Below the pieces are notes generated by a model that was given only the letters and a program-made list of their open reading frames with translations, made no database searches and had not been told where the DNA came from. DNA of 64,000 nt from the NCBI RefSeq assembly GCF_040954645.1, contig NC_092811.1, positions 84,205,063 to 84,269,062 on the forward strand, written 5' to 3'. This document shows, one piece after another, positions 31,804 to 43,005 of the stretch (its first letter is position 1; every line of letters begins with the position of its first letter). This DNA is from Diabrotica undecimpunctata (taxonomy: Eukaryota; Arthropoda; Insecta; Coleoptera; Chrysomelidae). The translations under genes were made by a program, and so were the position numbers.

Positions 31804-33200
31804 ATTAAGGTCAAATCCTTTATGTCTGTGATCGGAATATGAGGGTTCATCAGACATATACCAATTTGTTATATTATCACTTACTTTGCTTGTGCAGAGT
31901 GTTAAATATAACACTTCTTTGCATACCCTAGTAAAAAAAATTGGTTTGTTGCCTATACTAATATAATTAAAATTAAATTAAACCTTCAAATATGATAAAA
32001 TTCAAAATAGACTCACCCCTTGCGTTAATATGTGTGCTGCCCCATATGGTGTAGTGTGCGTTGGCATTATTTCTTATAATTAATTTAATCCTTTACTTAG
32101 GCAATATGCAACTATATCACTTATAATGCTTGGTGGATCTAGAGCCTCATCACCCGGAAAGTAGGCTGAACACGCCACCAGTTTCTTCTATTCTACTTAC
32201 ATGGTTATAGTTAAAATACCTGTAATAATATTATCGGTTTAAAGCAGAGGATTAGGGTACAATTTACTCTATTACGGTCAATTATGCACGATCTTAGTAT
32301 TATAGCTTTAGGTGTGTATAAAACCTTACCTTGTTTGGTTGATAAGCTAGCAATCTTCTCGATAATCCTCCAGGGCTCCTGTAGGAGGGCAATATCAATG
32401 CCTTCTTGTTCCACTTTTCTAACCTGCCATGTCGATGCGGCATTTGAGTGTTAAAGATTGGCCTGTAGCCTGTAGGAGCCTTATTTCTCTCTCACTGCGA
32501 AGAGGTTTCCGGTTCTGGTTCCGTTTACTTTCCTTCTTTTTCTGTGGGTCCAGCGCACTCATGGACAGTAGTCCTTACGAGTGATCTGGTTGCGCCTGAA
32601 GAAGGTTGTTCCACTTCCTGAACCTCCATATGTAGGGAAGTTCCCTTGTTTCACTGAAGTAAGTTGCTACTGGCTTTTTCTTTAGTGTTTTTGTCTTAAT
32701 CTCTTCGTCTACCATGAGATCAACGTCTTATATTTCTGTTACTCTGACAGACTTAGTGGTTCCCTGTCTTTTATTTAGCATGAGAGGTTTCTTTAGAACT
32801 TCCTGGCTTTAGGCGTTTCGATTTTCTTTAACAGTTCCCTGCCCTCCTGCATTAGGAATCGTGTTTTTGGCTTCAGAGTTTCTGGCCTTTCGGTCGTGGG
32901 AGTCTTTTGGCCCTGAGTTTTTTTTTTTTTTTTCGTTTGTCCATGTTGGTCACACGGGTAGCTAGGGTAAGACATTCCACCTCTCGTAGATCCCCGCTTG
33001 TGAGGGTAAGGTCTAAATACGATGGAATGCAATCTGTTGTCCCAAAGGAACCGTTTGCGACACTGTCACCCTAGTGTCTTACAGTCTTTACTACGGTGTC
33101 TCACAGCTTGGTTTGGGAAGTGTTTATCGACTATCTTGTTTAGATTCGCCAGATTTAATTTCAACAGGGCAACCTCGTGAAGGGTGCAATCAAAGATTAC
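31804..33200 (-). pseudogene. Older RNase-H-bearing LINE, 5' half (gag-like ORF1 and APE endonuclease)
   Basis: On the minus strand the ORF1 remnant (about 33032-32480) has RELLKKIETPKARK and acidic/basic tracts, then the endonuclease begins: QANLQHSNAASTWQVRKVEQ, GIDIALLQEPW, GKVLYTP, IIRNNANAHYTIWGSTHINA, RGESIL and a SDHRHI-type motif just before 31813. With the nested LINE removed, the frame continues into the piece at 26326 (ending RFDL, then NLIPLEIKYTNPR). Several stops and shifts occur. The left limit of ORF1 is not certain. Confidence 0.75.
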
Positions 33201-33223
33201 ACACCCCCAATCATTGTTGGGAG

Positions 33224-33522
33224 TGTTTCAATTGTTGATTTAAATGGAGTGGTCGCTGGTTAATCGTGGTGGTAAATAGTTGTTCGATAGGGTGAAGAAA
33301 TAACTTGTAAAATGAAATCTCTTCACACGTTCTTTATTGTCTGCTCTTATGGCAACATATGGAAACATACTACTCTTATAAAATTGTAATGACTTTGCCT
33401 AGGGCTGACAGGGTTGCCGTCTAGGCAAATTAAAACTTAGGGCTAAGAATTTACATATAGGTACATAGAATAGAAATATTTTGAAACAATAGAATAAAAA
33501 TATTTTGAAACAATTTTAAACA
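33224..33522 (-). repeat. 3' LTR of the BEL/Pao element
   Basis: 299 bp, TG...CA. Differences from the other LTR include C versus A at the sixth base. Confidence 0.93.
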
Positions 33523-33571
33523 AACTCCCCCGTTGAAGGGTACCTTCAAAATAGATTATAAATTTAAATAA

Positions 33572-34302
33572 AGTCTTATGTATTAATATTCTCACTAACA
33601 CTCTCTTGCTGCATTGGCAACGGACACAAATGACGAACAGAGCGAATAACAGTCTTATTGTTTGTTTTTACCTCTGCCACTCTTGAAAGTTTATCTTTAC
33701 CGGAATGCAAGTTAATAATACGTCCCAAAGGCCATCTACATGGTGGTTGTTGATAAGCGAATTAACACTAAAGTTCCGATCTTCAAATGGGACGAAGATT
33801 CGTTCCATTTGTATTGCTGTTGCAGTTGCGAAACGTATTCTTTCACATAACGATTCCAAAATTGTTGATACATATGACGAATCGTTTTGTAGTTGGAGAG
33901 CCTGCCTATTGGGATTGTGCTTAAGTCAGTGTCGGGAATGGTTGTAATAGGACGGCCAATCAGGAAATGGGAAGGAGTAAGTGGCGTTAGGTCAGTTGGG
34001 TCATTAGAGAGTGCAAACATAGGTCTAGAATTTAAGACTCCCTCGATCTGAATTAGCAGAGAATTAAAATCTTCGTAGATAAGTTTGTTGTCGAGTAACA
34101 CCCTCTTTAAATGGTGTTTCATGCTTTTAACTGCCGCCTCCCAAAGACCGCCAAAATTAGGCGCATACGGTGGAATGAAATGCCAATTTATATTATGATC
34201 AATAGCGTAATTGTGAATATAAGTATTATTTTTTAAAAGAAATTGACCAAATTGTTTAAGTTCATTGCGAGCTCCAACGAAAGTGGAGGATACCTCCATC
34301 AT
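33572..34302 (-). pseudogene. BEL/Pao integrase, C-terminal part
   Basis: The frame 34302-33736 reads TFVGARNELKQFGQFLLKN, IPPYAPNFGGLWEAAVKSM (catalytic Glu in GGLWEAAV), PMFALSNDPTDLTPLTPSHF and WNRYVKEYVSQL. After a frameshift near 33745 it ends with PCRWPLGRIINLHSGKDK and RVAEVKTNNKTVIRSVRHL. The short stretch before TFVGA, which should hold the second catalytic Asp (a SDN motif in the family), is altered and frameshifted, so the enzyme should be inactive. Confidence 0.85.
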
Positions 34303-35281
34303 TGGGGATACCTCGTCGAGCTATGAAACGCTTCAAGCAGGATAGGAAACAGTCTGTTGTGAGATTTGTACTGAGTTCAAGATGAATTGCTTTGGTACAA
34401 AAGCATACAAAAACACAAACGTAACCTTTTATTTCTTTGGCTCCCCTACCCGATTTATTGTTTAGTAAAAATGGTCCTGCAAAATCTATGCCACAGTGCT
34501 GAAATGGCAGTGATGGGGTTATGCGAGCTTCGGACAAACTGGCCATTGGACAACTGGAAAATGTAGGTTTAAATTTAAAACAAGTAAGACAATTTCTTAC
34601 CGTTTTTCTTGCAAGGTCTCTCCCCCGAATTGGCCAATAATATTGTCGAATTGATGAGAGAAGGAGTTGAGGACCTGCATGTAATAGGACTTTATGTTTA
34701 TGTTCAAATAGCAACTTAGTGAAAGGATGATTAGATGAAATTAATATAGGGTGTTTAGAGTTAAAGTCTAATCCAGATAATCTAAGTCGACCCCCTACTC
34801 GTAATACATGATTTTCATCTAAAAATGGAGTAAGATTTGAAAGTTTATGTTTGATTGGTAATGTATTACAGTGATCAATTGCTAATCGATTTATGCATTT
34901 TATTGCTAAGTATGGCGAACTAGTACAACCGTACGTAACGGTGTTTAATTGGTAAATTGAAAATTCATCTGCTGGGTTGTCCCTCCACAGGATCTGTTGA
35001 AGGGGCATGTGTGCATCATGTATACGGATCTGCCTATACATTTTACTAACGTCAGCAGACACAACATACTTGTATAGTCGGAACCTAATTAAAATGTCAA
35101 ATATGTTATTTTGCTTTGGTCCAACATATTGTAACTCATTGACAGACCATCCAGAACTACTTGGACTTGATCCATCGAAGACCACTCTAAGTTGAGTAGT
35201 CAGACTACTAGGCTTGTATATGCCATGGTTGGGAAAGAAATAAGTTGGTTCAGTGACCATGTCACTTTCCACCCTGGTCAT
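34262..35281 (-). pseudogene. BEL/Pao pol: RT N-terminal part fused in frame to integrase N-terminal part
   Basis: Residues 1-130 are RT: FFPNHGIYKPSSLTTQLRVV, FDGSSPSSSGWSVNEL, YKYVVSADVSKMYRQIRI and YGCTSSPYLAIKCINRLA. At about 34885 the sequence jumps in frame to LSNLTPFLDENHVLRVGGRL, the integrase lead-in, followed by the HHCC region (HKHKVLLHAG, RNCLTCFKFKP) and CGIDFAGPFLL with the first integrase Asp. The YVDD part of RT and the whole RNase H are absent. An in-frame TAA (35288-35290) separates it from the protease frame. Confidence 0.88.
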
Positions 35282-35287
35282 GTGACC

Positions 35288-36448
35288 TTAATCGATATAT
35301 TCATGTATAAAATTTTTGTATAATTGATAAAATTGAGGATGAGTTTTGAATTGGTTTTCGAGTGATATGAAACGTTTTTTTGCTATTTCTTTTGAATCTC
35401 CCAATAAATCGGTAGAATATTTGAAGGGCAACTTCACTACAAACTGACCGTTTTCATTTCTTTGAGTGTGTTTGGTAAATAGTTCCTCACACTGGACGTC
35501 ATCTTTTGATAACATCATAGGTTCCTTTATCTCATTGAGTTTCCAGAATTTACGTAACTGATTGTCTTCTGGTATAAAGCATTGTGACAAATAGCATAAA
35601 GACGTTGATATCGCATTCATTATAGTACCAGATATTACCCATCCAAGTTTGGTATTTTGAAGCACTGGTGCATGTTTTCCTAATTTAATATTGCCCTCTA
35701 ATAGTAGTTCCCAGAAAAAACTGGCACCTATGATCATGTCAACTTTCTGAGGAATATTGAAAGTAGGATCAGACAATTCGATATTTTGAGGAATGGAAAT
35801 TGTAGAGATATCAAATTGTTGTAACGGAATAGTTGAAATGAATGGTGTTACATAACAAGATAATTGAAATTGGAAATTATTTTTGTTTGAGAAAATTGTA
35901 ATTGAAGTTTTCTTTTTTAAAGTAGAAACCACTTGGTTAATACCAATAATAGCTAATTCGGTATTGGTTAATGGTAACCCTAACCGTTTGACAAACTCTT
36001 CGGTAATCAAATGGGATTGAGCTCCTGAATCGAGCAGAGCTCTACATTGATGCAATTGATTGTTTTGGTCTTTAACTTTGAATGTTACTGTCGACAGAAT
36101 TATATTAGATTGAGTATCTCTGTCTGTAACTAAGCATTGTTGATTGGGGACTGAAATTGCTTGAATATTGTGAGAAATTGCTTGTGAATTGTGTGACAAC
36201 TGGTCACTATTATTTGGATGATTCTGAGCACCTACTGATTGAATTGTGTCTCGTGAATTGTATTGATTGTTGTTGTTGTATGCATTTGACTGTGTGTTTT
36301 GACTTTGATGTGAACGAGAATAATCTTGGTGTAATAAAGTGTTGTGTTTACGTTTACACTTACGACATGATCCGCTACTGCACCTTTTCTTGGAGTGACC
36401 AAAACGTAAACAATTCGGACAAAGATTTAATCTTTTCCCATCTGTCAT
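35288..36448 (-). pseudogene. BEL/Pao gag C-terminus (zinc knuckles) and aspartic protease
   Basis: The frame opens in the Cys-rich end of Gag (LCPNCLRFGHSKKRC, SCRKCKRKHNTLLH), then a long Asn/Gln-rich spacer, then the retropepsin-like protease with ALLDSGAQSHLITEEF and GLPLT, and later MIIGASFFWELL and LGWVISG typical of BEL proteases. It ends before RT at the in-frame TAA. It joins the upstream Gag frame through a frameshift in the 36375-36448 overlap. Confidence 0.88.
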
Positions 36449-37145
36449 TAATTGTTAATCTTAAAAATTCGGGGCAAGAATATATTAAATGATCACTCTT
36501 GCAATAATTGCACTGAACTTGATTTATCGATAAATCAAATTGTGATCGAGATTGTAGAGGTTTCTGAAACCCAGAGTGACTTTTGACGGTCATCATTGAG
36601 GAGGAATGAGGCTCTTCTTGAGATTGTAATACGTCTTGTCTCTGTTTAAGGAATTCAAGAAATTCATTTAAGTGAGGCAATTCTACAGAAGTGTGGTATT
36701 CTTTCCATTTATTTTGAGTTACTTTGTCTAATTTATTGTACACAACATGAATAATTGTCATATCCCATAGAGACTCTTTAGTGAGCTTCATTCCTTCTAA
36801 ATATGATAAATGCTTTGAAACTTCATCGATTAACCCTCTGAATTGCATGAATGTGCCTTTATGTATCGAATTTAAATTGAAAATAGATTTTAAGTGAATG
36901 TCTACTAGAAATTTTTTTCGATCGAATTTGTCGCAAAGCATATTCCATGCAGCATGGTAGTCTTGGGAATCAGTAAAACCTTCTATTGTTCGTTTGGCAT
37001 AACCTTCCAACGCAGCTTTTAAAAAGTTAAACTTTTGACCTGCACTTAATGATGAATTTGAATCGATAGTGTTTATAAAATTGGTTTTGAATTCGAGCCA
37101 CTGCTCATATTCACCATTAAATGTAGGCAGCTTGATTTTATGCAA
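36375..37145 (-). pseudogene. BEL/Pao gag, central part
   Basis: The frame begins IKLPTFNGEYEQWLEFKTNF and continues with LSAGQKFNFLKAALEGYAKR and AAWNMLCDKFDRKKF, the capsid-like Gag domain of BEL/Pao elements. A first zinc knuckle, CNYCKSDHLIYSC, lies near the end. Frameshifts separate it from both neighbouring frames. Confidence 0.87.
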
Positions 37146-37204
37146 AAGAAAATTTTGAAGTGGATCGTGATTAATTACATTTTGAGGTGTGACATTTATT
37201 ACCG

Positions 37205-37512
37205 GAGAAGAATTGCTGTTTATGTATTTCCTCTAAATATGAATTTGCTGTATAAAAATGATTTTCAAATGGATCACGTTCATTAAAATGAATTTCTAAT
37301 TGATCGTCCGAACATTTCTCCTCGATAGATTGCTGAATAATTTCAAATTGACTTAATAATTCAAGATTATTTTTGTATCGCATATTTACATCGCCTAATG
37401 TCGGTTTAAGTGAACCATCAATTATTTTATTTACAAAATTTGTTAATGAAGTTAATTTACGTTTAAGAGAACCTCTATTTCTTATTAATTGTGCAATATC
37501 TGAGCTCGACAT
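37205..37512 (-). pseudogene. BEL/Pao gag, N-terminus
   Basis: MSSSDIAQLIRNRGSLKRKL begins the Gag; the helical start with RG.LK..LT is typical of this group. The frame shifts near 37205, and the sequence continues (NVTPQNVINHDPLQ) into the central Gag. Confidence 0.8.
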
Positions 37513-37904
37513 TATTTATTTTTTAATTGAAATGTTCGTAAATATCTCTAAATCTGACAAGTTATAATACCATGCAAATTCAAAAAGATCAAAAAAGTCT
37601 GAAATACCAGAATCTATAAATAGCACTGCGATAAGGGTAGGATTTATCTTAAGATGGTATATAAGTGGAACTGACTTACAGCTTTTCAGAGATGCGCGTC
37701 TGCAATCTCTCAGCAAATTGGCCACAGGAACACCGCTTCGTGTTTGTCAACGTTCTTTTGACTCGCTGTCCCGTTCTCTGATGGGTTGAAAGGCACACAT
37801 GCACTAATAGAAACTTTTGCTTTACTTTTAATAAATTGATGATTAAAAATTGAAATTGTTACGATTTACCACCGAATTCGGCTACGAATGACCAAGAACT
37901 TGTA
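37513..37904 (-). other. BEL/Pao 5' leader
   Basis: Untranslated leader between the 5' LTR and gag. The primer-binding site should start within a few bases of 37904 on the minus strand; TGGTCATTCG lies near there but I could not match it to a specific tRNA. Confidence 0.6.
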
Positions 37905-38203
37905 TGTTTAAATTGTTGATTTAAATGGACTGGTCGCTGGTTAATCGTGGTGGTAAATAGTTGTTCGATAGGGTGAAGAAATAACTTGTAAAATGAAATC
38001 TCTTCACACGTATTTTATTGTCTGCTCTTATGGCAACATATGGAAACATACTACTCTTATAAAATTGTAATGACTTTGCCTAGGGCTGACAGGGTTGCCG
38101 TCTAGGCAAATTAAAACTTAGGGCTAAGAATTTACATATAGGTACATAGAATAGAAATATTTTGAAACAATAGAATAAAAATATTTTGAAACAATTTTAA
38201 ACA
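37905..38203 (-). repeat. 5' LTR of the BEL/Pao element
   Basis: 299 bp, nearly identical to 33224-33522. Confidence 0.93.
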
Positions 38204-38208
38204 GGGAG

Positions 38209-39399
38209 TACCAAGCGTTATTAGAACGAATAAAAGAAGCACACAGTCCTAGGACTCTTCATGCAAAACCTACTATGCCCTGGTATCTATTTATTCCTCG
38301 CTCGGCTTTATGCTGATTATAAAAGGAACACATCCCTCAGCACCAAGAAAAAAGGGGACCAGTTAAGAACTTAAGATAGTGGATCGGAAAAACTTCGTTG
38401 GAATTGAAAAAGCGGTAAATAAAGTTTTGTTGGGGTTTGGTTGTTTTGGACTATTGCCAACGTCCAATGAGGATAAGGCACTGCAAGAAGAAAGAAAAAA
38501 AAGAAGGCGAGAATGGGATATTATAGACTGCGAGAAAACCTAAGCAGCGTAATGACCAATAATAAAAGACCGCTATCCGATTGAAAAATGACATGAAGAC
38601 AGTGGTCACAAACTGGATAACTGCGCAAGGCACAGAGAGGTAGAGGCATTTGGAAGAGGTCCATATCAGACAAGAGACTAATTTGATTGTGTCATGGTGA
38701 TGACTAATTATTATTGCAAAATAAATTAATCCAACAATATTTTAAACATTATTGAAAATTGTTTATGCAATTTATGAGTTGTTAGTTCATTCATGATGTA
38801 CTACCGATATTTATTTTTTTAGTTTAAATAACTGATAAATTAATACCAGTATTAGTGTCAAAATTTTATTATACTTCCTTCTTAATACTGGTTTTTATTG
38901 CAAAATAATTTTTCCAACAATATTTCAAATAGGTGTTCAAGGAAATTAGATAGAGTACCATTTACTAATCAATAATATAATTTGCGCAATTTATAATTTA
39001 CACGCATATAATGCGATTTTTATTTTGAGCTTAAGCTAGTATGAATATTTTTATTTTTTTGAATGACAAGAAGGATTATGCGGACAAGTCATTTAAACGT
39101 ATATTAAAATTTATACCCACATTGGAATAGTCTAGGGGACTTTTGTCATATAAAAACAATAAAAATAAATCTAGATGTTTATTATATTTTTATCGGTTAA
39201 CAACAAAAATAGAACTTTTATGGTCCAATAAATAATCTGGTGGTTTCTATTTCATTTATTATATACAGTTATTGTTTAGTAGGTGTATTAAAAATACTGT
39301 ATGTTTCAGCATTTAAACCAGATCTGATAGACAACAACCTAATAGTGAACTGATTACTTATGAACAGTTTAAAATCGATTTTTGGTTTTAACGGCTAGA
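38209..39399. other. Intronic interval, no gene recognised
   Basis: The first 480 bp are less AT-rich but give no recognisable protein; the rest is very AT-rich. Confidence 0.4.
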
Positions 39400-39690
39400 A
39401 GACTTCTTCTTATTGAAGTGCCGTCTCCGTAATCACCATAGTTATTCTAATTTTAAATCAATTGCTCTAAAGAATTCAGCCAAGATATTCGTGTTCTTCC
39501 GATTGTCCTGTCCTCTATTTTACTTGGATTATGAGCCACAGATACCATATTTTTCTCCACGCATTATATGTCCGAGATATTGTAGTTTTCTTTCTTTTGT
39601 TGTTTTGTCAATTTCTTCTTGTTTCTTCGTTCTTCTTAATAATTTAACGTTCATAACGTGAATTGACCACTGGGATCTTAAAAATCCTCC
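39400..39690 (-). pseudogene. LINE C-terminal fragment
   Basis: The minus strand reads SQWSIHVMNVKLLRRTKKQE, then ERKLQYLGHIMRGEKYGI and, after breaks, AEFFRAIDLKL. This is the conserved end of the LINE family also seen at 24650-24861 on the plus strand. Confidence 0.7.
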
Positions 39691-39739
39691 TATATATCCT
39701 CATCTCAAAGGTTTTTAGGATTTAGTCTTTTTATCCTCT

Positions 39740-40996
39740 CTTGATTAAGCGCCTTTTTCATTTTTATAAAGTTGGCAGGTGCTTTTTTAATTTTAGCTTT
39801 TATTTCAACAGTATAGTCATTATTGTCTGTTAAAGCCAAGCACTGGAATGTTTATCTCTACCAATATACCTACAGTAATATGACTTGCAGTTTGCCCAAA
39901 TTAATTCAATAGCGTTGAATTCGCCGTGATAAGCAGGTAGTCTTAACACTTCATGGTCTTGTTCTCTTAGTAGTTCATCAATAAAATTATAAACACATTC
40001 TCTTTTCTGTTCATTTTTGCAATTTGTAATAATTGAGGTTTTGTGAGTTTTGCATCATACTGGATGTTTTTTGTTGTCAACCGGGTAATAATTGCCATTC
40101 TAGTTGAAACAGTGGAAGGCTACTTTTTTAAAAGATCACTGTGATATGAAAAACAGAAAAATTCGATCAAAATATTAAACTTGCTTCAGTAACAAATCCT
40201 TTCGAAGCGTACCTAAACAATTATAAAACATTTACCGCTATACACTTCTGGATTACGTACATTTTTAACACTGTTCTTTCCAGGAATTGTTTTATTTCCC
40301 TTTGAATAAATCCACGTTTCGTCAAAAAAAATGGGTGCACTCTGGGATGCACACTATTGACATTTTCTTTTTATTTACGAAGGAACTTGGCTCTTAAAGC
40401 AGCAATACTGATGCGATCAATTAATGCTCTTTGATTATTGACCTTTTCGTAGTTAAATCCCAATTCTTTTAATAAAATTGTAACAGATGTTTTGCCAATA
40501 AATAAAACTTCTTTATCCCTTAATTCATTACTTATACTTTTCAGTAAGCTGTTTCTCGTTAAAAAAACAGATAAGTACAGAATAAATCGCACTGTTCTAA
40601 CAATCTAACAATTCTAACTAATTCACAAGAATATTGACCTAATATCAATCAATGCATTCAGCACAAATTTCCTTAACCTACTACCTATCATCAATTTTTT
40701 TTACAACGTATATTTATATAAAGTATCGATTAAAAAGTACCTTCTGGTTTATTATCAAATTCAGATTAAAGAAATTGGTACTTAATTTGTTAGTACATTT
40801 CGTATACCTAGTGTATTCCGCACTGCCATTTTTGATCCCTGAGATAGATCGGTTGTCTTGTTTTTCGGATCTACGATCTACGATCTACTTTTGCCTGGCT
40901 TTGAGAGAATATGATTATTTTCTTTCCTTTTTATAATTGTACGTACTGTCCGTCGTGATATTTTTAATGAAGCAGCTACTCTTTTAAATAAAGAAT
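39740..40996 (-). pseudogene. DDE transposase with DETW motif, copy B, split by a LINE
   Basis: On the minus strand an N-terminal helix-turn-helix is visible at about 40996-40860 (SLFKRVAASLKISRRTVRTI, then SKPGKSRS). After a gap of about 230 bp with no match (40620-40850, possibly an intron or decay) come LRDKEVLFIGKTSVTILLKE, ALRAKFLRK, then in shifted frames FFDETW-like sequence with IYSKGNKTIPGKN, and further down EQDHEVLRLPAYHGEFN and AIELIWANCKSYY, which holds the last catalytic Glu. The gene is interrupted at 40996 by a LINE flanked by a target-site duplication. Confidence 0.65.
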
Positions 40997-43005
40997 TCAT
41001 CATCATCATCAATGGCGCTACAACTCTTCGTGAGTCTTTGCCGCGTTTACTATTGCCTTCCATGTTTGTCGGTCCTGTGCCAGTAATTCCCATTGTCGCA
41101 CTCCCATTTTCTCTAGATCTTCTTTGACTGCATCTTTCCACCTTTTTCTAGGGCGCCCTACAGACCTTCTTCCCTCTGGGCTTTCCCGGAACACATCGTT
41201 TATAAGGTCTCTGCAAGGGCCATATATCATTCGAAAAATTTTACGTTCCCACACCATCAATTTATTTATTTCTCTTTTTGTTAGCGTCCATGTTTCGCTT
41301 CCATACGCGACTGCTGGTCGTATTATGGTATTATATATCCGGATTTTTGTGCCTCATGAAAGAAGTTTTGACTTCATTAGATGTTGCATTGCAAAGAAAG
41401 ATCTGTTTCCTGCCATTATTCTCGTTTCAACTTCTCGCTCTAATTTGTTGTCATTTGTGATTGTTGCTCCTAGATATTTAAATTCTTTAACCACTTCGAA
41501 GTTGTGATCATTTATAGTAATGTTTTGCCTTATTCGCCGTCGCTCTTGTGTTGAGACGACCATGTATTTTGTTTTGTTTTCATTTATTTTTAGACCGATG
41601 TTTAATGCAGCTTCCTCAAAGCTCGAGAAAATATCCTTAATTTCTAATGTTGATTGTGCTACTGCGTCTACGTCATCGGCAAAGGCGAGTATGATTTTTG
41701 CTCCCCGAGCAGTTATGTCTGGTTTGATTTTTGGATATATTTTTCGCATGACATATTCTAAGGCCAGGTTAAACAACAATGGGGACAACGGATCGCCCTG
41801 TCTCAGTCCAGAATTTACGCAGAAAGCATTTGATATTTTCCCCTATTCTAACTTGTGCAAAAGAGTTACTTACACACATTTGTGTTACCGAAGCTAGTTT
41901 CTTGGGTACGCCGAGCTCGATCATTGCCTTCCATAATGTTGCATGATTAATTTAATTATAAGCCTGTTTGAAGTCTATAAAAATCTGATGCACGTCGTGA
42001 TTATATTCCCAATACTTTTCAAGCATTTGTCTTATTGTAAATATTTGATCAATAGTTGATCTGCCAGGCCTGAAACCACACTGGTAGTCACCAACTATTT
42101 CTTCGGCGTATGGTACTAATCTTTTTAATAATATCGAAGCCAATATTTTATATGTAGTGTTGATTAGTGAGATTCTTCTATAATTCATGCATGATTCCTT
42201 TTTTCCATTCTTGTGTATTGGTACAATAATACTACCACACCATTCTTTTGGCATTAGTTCTTGTTGCCAGGTCATTTCTATTAATTGGTGGATTTTACTT
42301 ATGAGTCCATGACCGCCTGTTTTAATTAGCTCGGCATCAATATTGTCCAGACCAGGGGATTTATCGTTTTTAAGCGTTTTTATGGCATGCGTAATTTCTT
42401 CCATGGTTGGTGGGGGTATTTCTAATTCGACCGTTTGATACTTATGTTCTCCGTTATTTCCACCATTTTCATTGTTTTCATCAGTGAAATTTTGGATATT
42501 CAGGAGCTCTTTAAAATATTCAGCCCATGTTTCTATTATTATGTTTTCGGCAGCCAGCATTTCTCCATATTTATCTCTTACGAAGTTGGGTGTGCTTATG
42601 TACGAGCCTATCTTATGTTGTCTTACTTCTCTGTAGAAATTTTTATTTTGATTTCGTCTGTGTTCTCCTAGAGAATATCCTTTGTCCGTAGCTTCCGTCG
42701 TTTGTTTTTATAATCTGTCCTATTCCAAGGCAATAATATTCGTTTCGTAGCATTTTTTTTACTTGTATGTGTCGCTGGTCCATAGCAAAACCTCCTTTTC
42801 GGAGGGCCATGTTCTCCCTTCCTCGTTCGCCCTGACCCTGCCTTCCATTGGGGTTGGTTATCCAATCTCCAACAAGGTTGCTCAGGTTTCCGGGGTCCAC
42901 CCGTGTGGCCAAGACCACACTTCGTAGAGGTGAGGATAGGAATTGAATAGAAGAGGCTAGAGATGCTAACTCTTATAATGCGCATCACTACTCCCTTGAA
43001 CCCCT
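40997..43005 (-). mobile_element. 5'-truncated APE-type LINE inserted in the DDE transposase
   Basis: The insertion is bounded by TTTAAATAAAGAATT at about 40983-40997 and 43005-43020, a 15-bp target-site duplication. On the minus strand it ends with a (GAT)n tail (ATGATGATGATG at 40998-41010). The far 5' 230 bp (about 42775-43005) are more GC-rich than the rest and carry no recognised domain. Confidence 0.82.
41018..42760 (-). pseudogene. APE-type LINE reverse transcriptase, frameshifted
   Basis: Minus-strand pieces in order: GEHRRNQNKNFYREVRQHK, ETWAEYFKELLN, SPGLDNIDAELIKTGG, WCGSIIVPIHKNGKKESC, YQCGFRPGRSTIDQIF, VHQIFIDFKQAYN, a stop (41952-41954) and about 130 bp of decay, then LRQGDPLSPLLFNLALEYVM, IILAFADDVDAVAQ (FADD), NENKTKYMV, FEVVKEFKYLGATI, IIRPAVAYGSETWTLTKRE, and finally GRRSVGRPRKRWKD and TWKAIVNAAKTHEEL. 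It lacks the endonuclease. It is related to the plus-strand fragment at 20560-21290. Confidence 0.88.

Larger units (their letters stand above)
33224..38203 (-). mobile_element. BEL/Pao LTR retrotransposon, internally deleted
   Basis: Two 299-bp LTRs (33224-33522 and 37905-38203) start TGTTT and end AAACA in plus orientation and differ at only a few positions. A 5-bp target-site duplication GGGAG is present at 33219-33223 and 38204-38208. The internal frames lie on the minus strand and carry BEL/Pao gag, protease, partial RT and integrase. A purine-rich tract CGGGGGAGTT (minus strand, 33532-33523) borders the 3' LTR. At 4.98 kb the element is shorter than typical BEL elements, because most of RT and RNase H are missing. 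Confidence 0.93.

Noticed and set aside
37600..37904. tRNA primer-binding site assignment for the BEL element
   Set aside because: A TGG-containing stretch is present near the 5' LTR, but I could not match it to a tRNA 3' end.
42718..42990. Two overlapping minus-strand frames as a host gene
   Set aside because: They are in the 5' part of a LINE insertion bounded by a target-site duplication and have no recognised domain.
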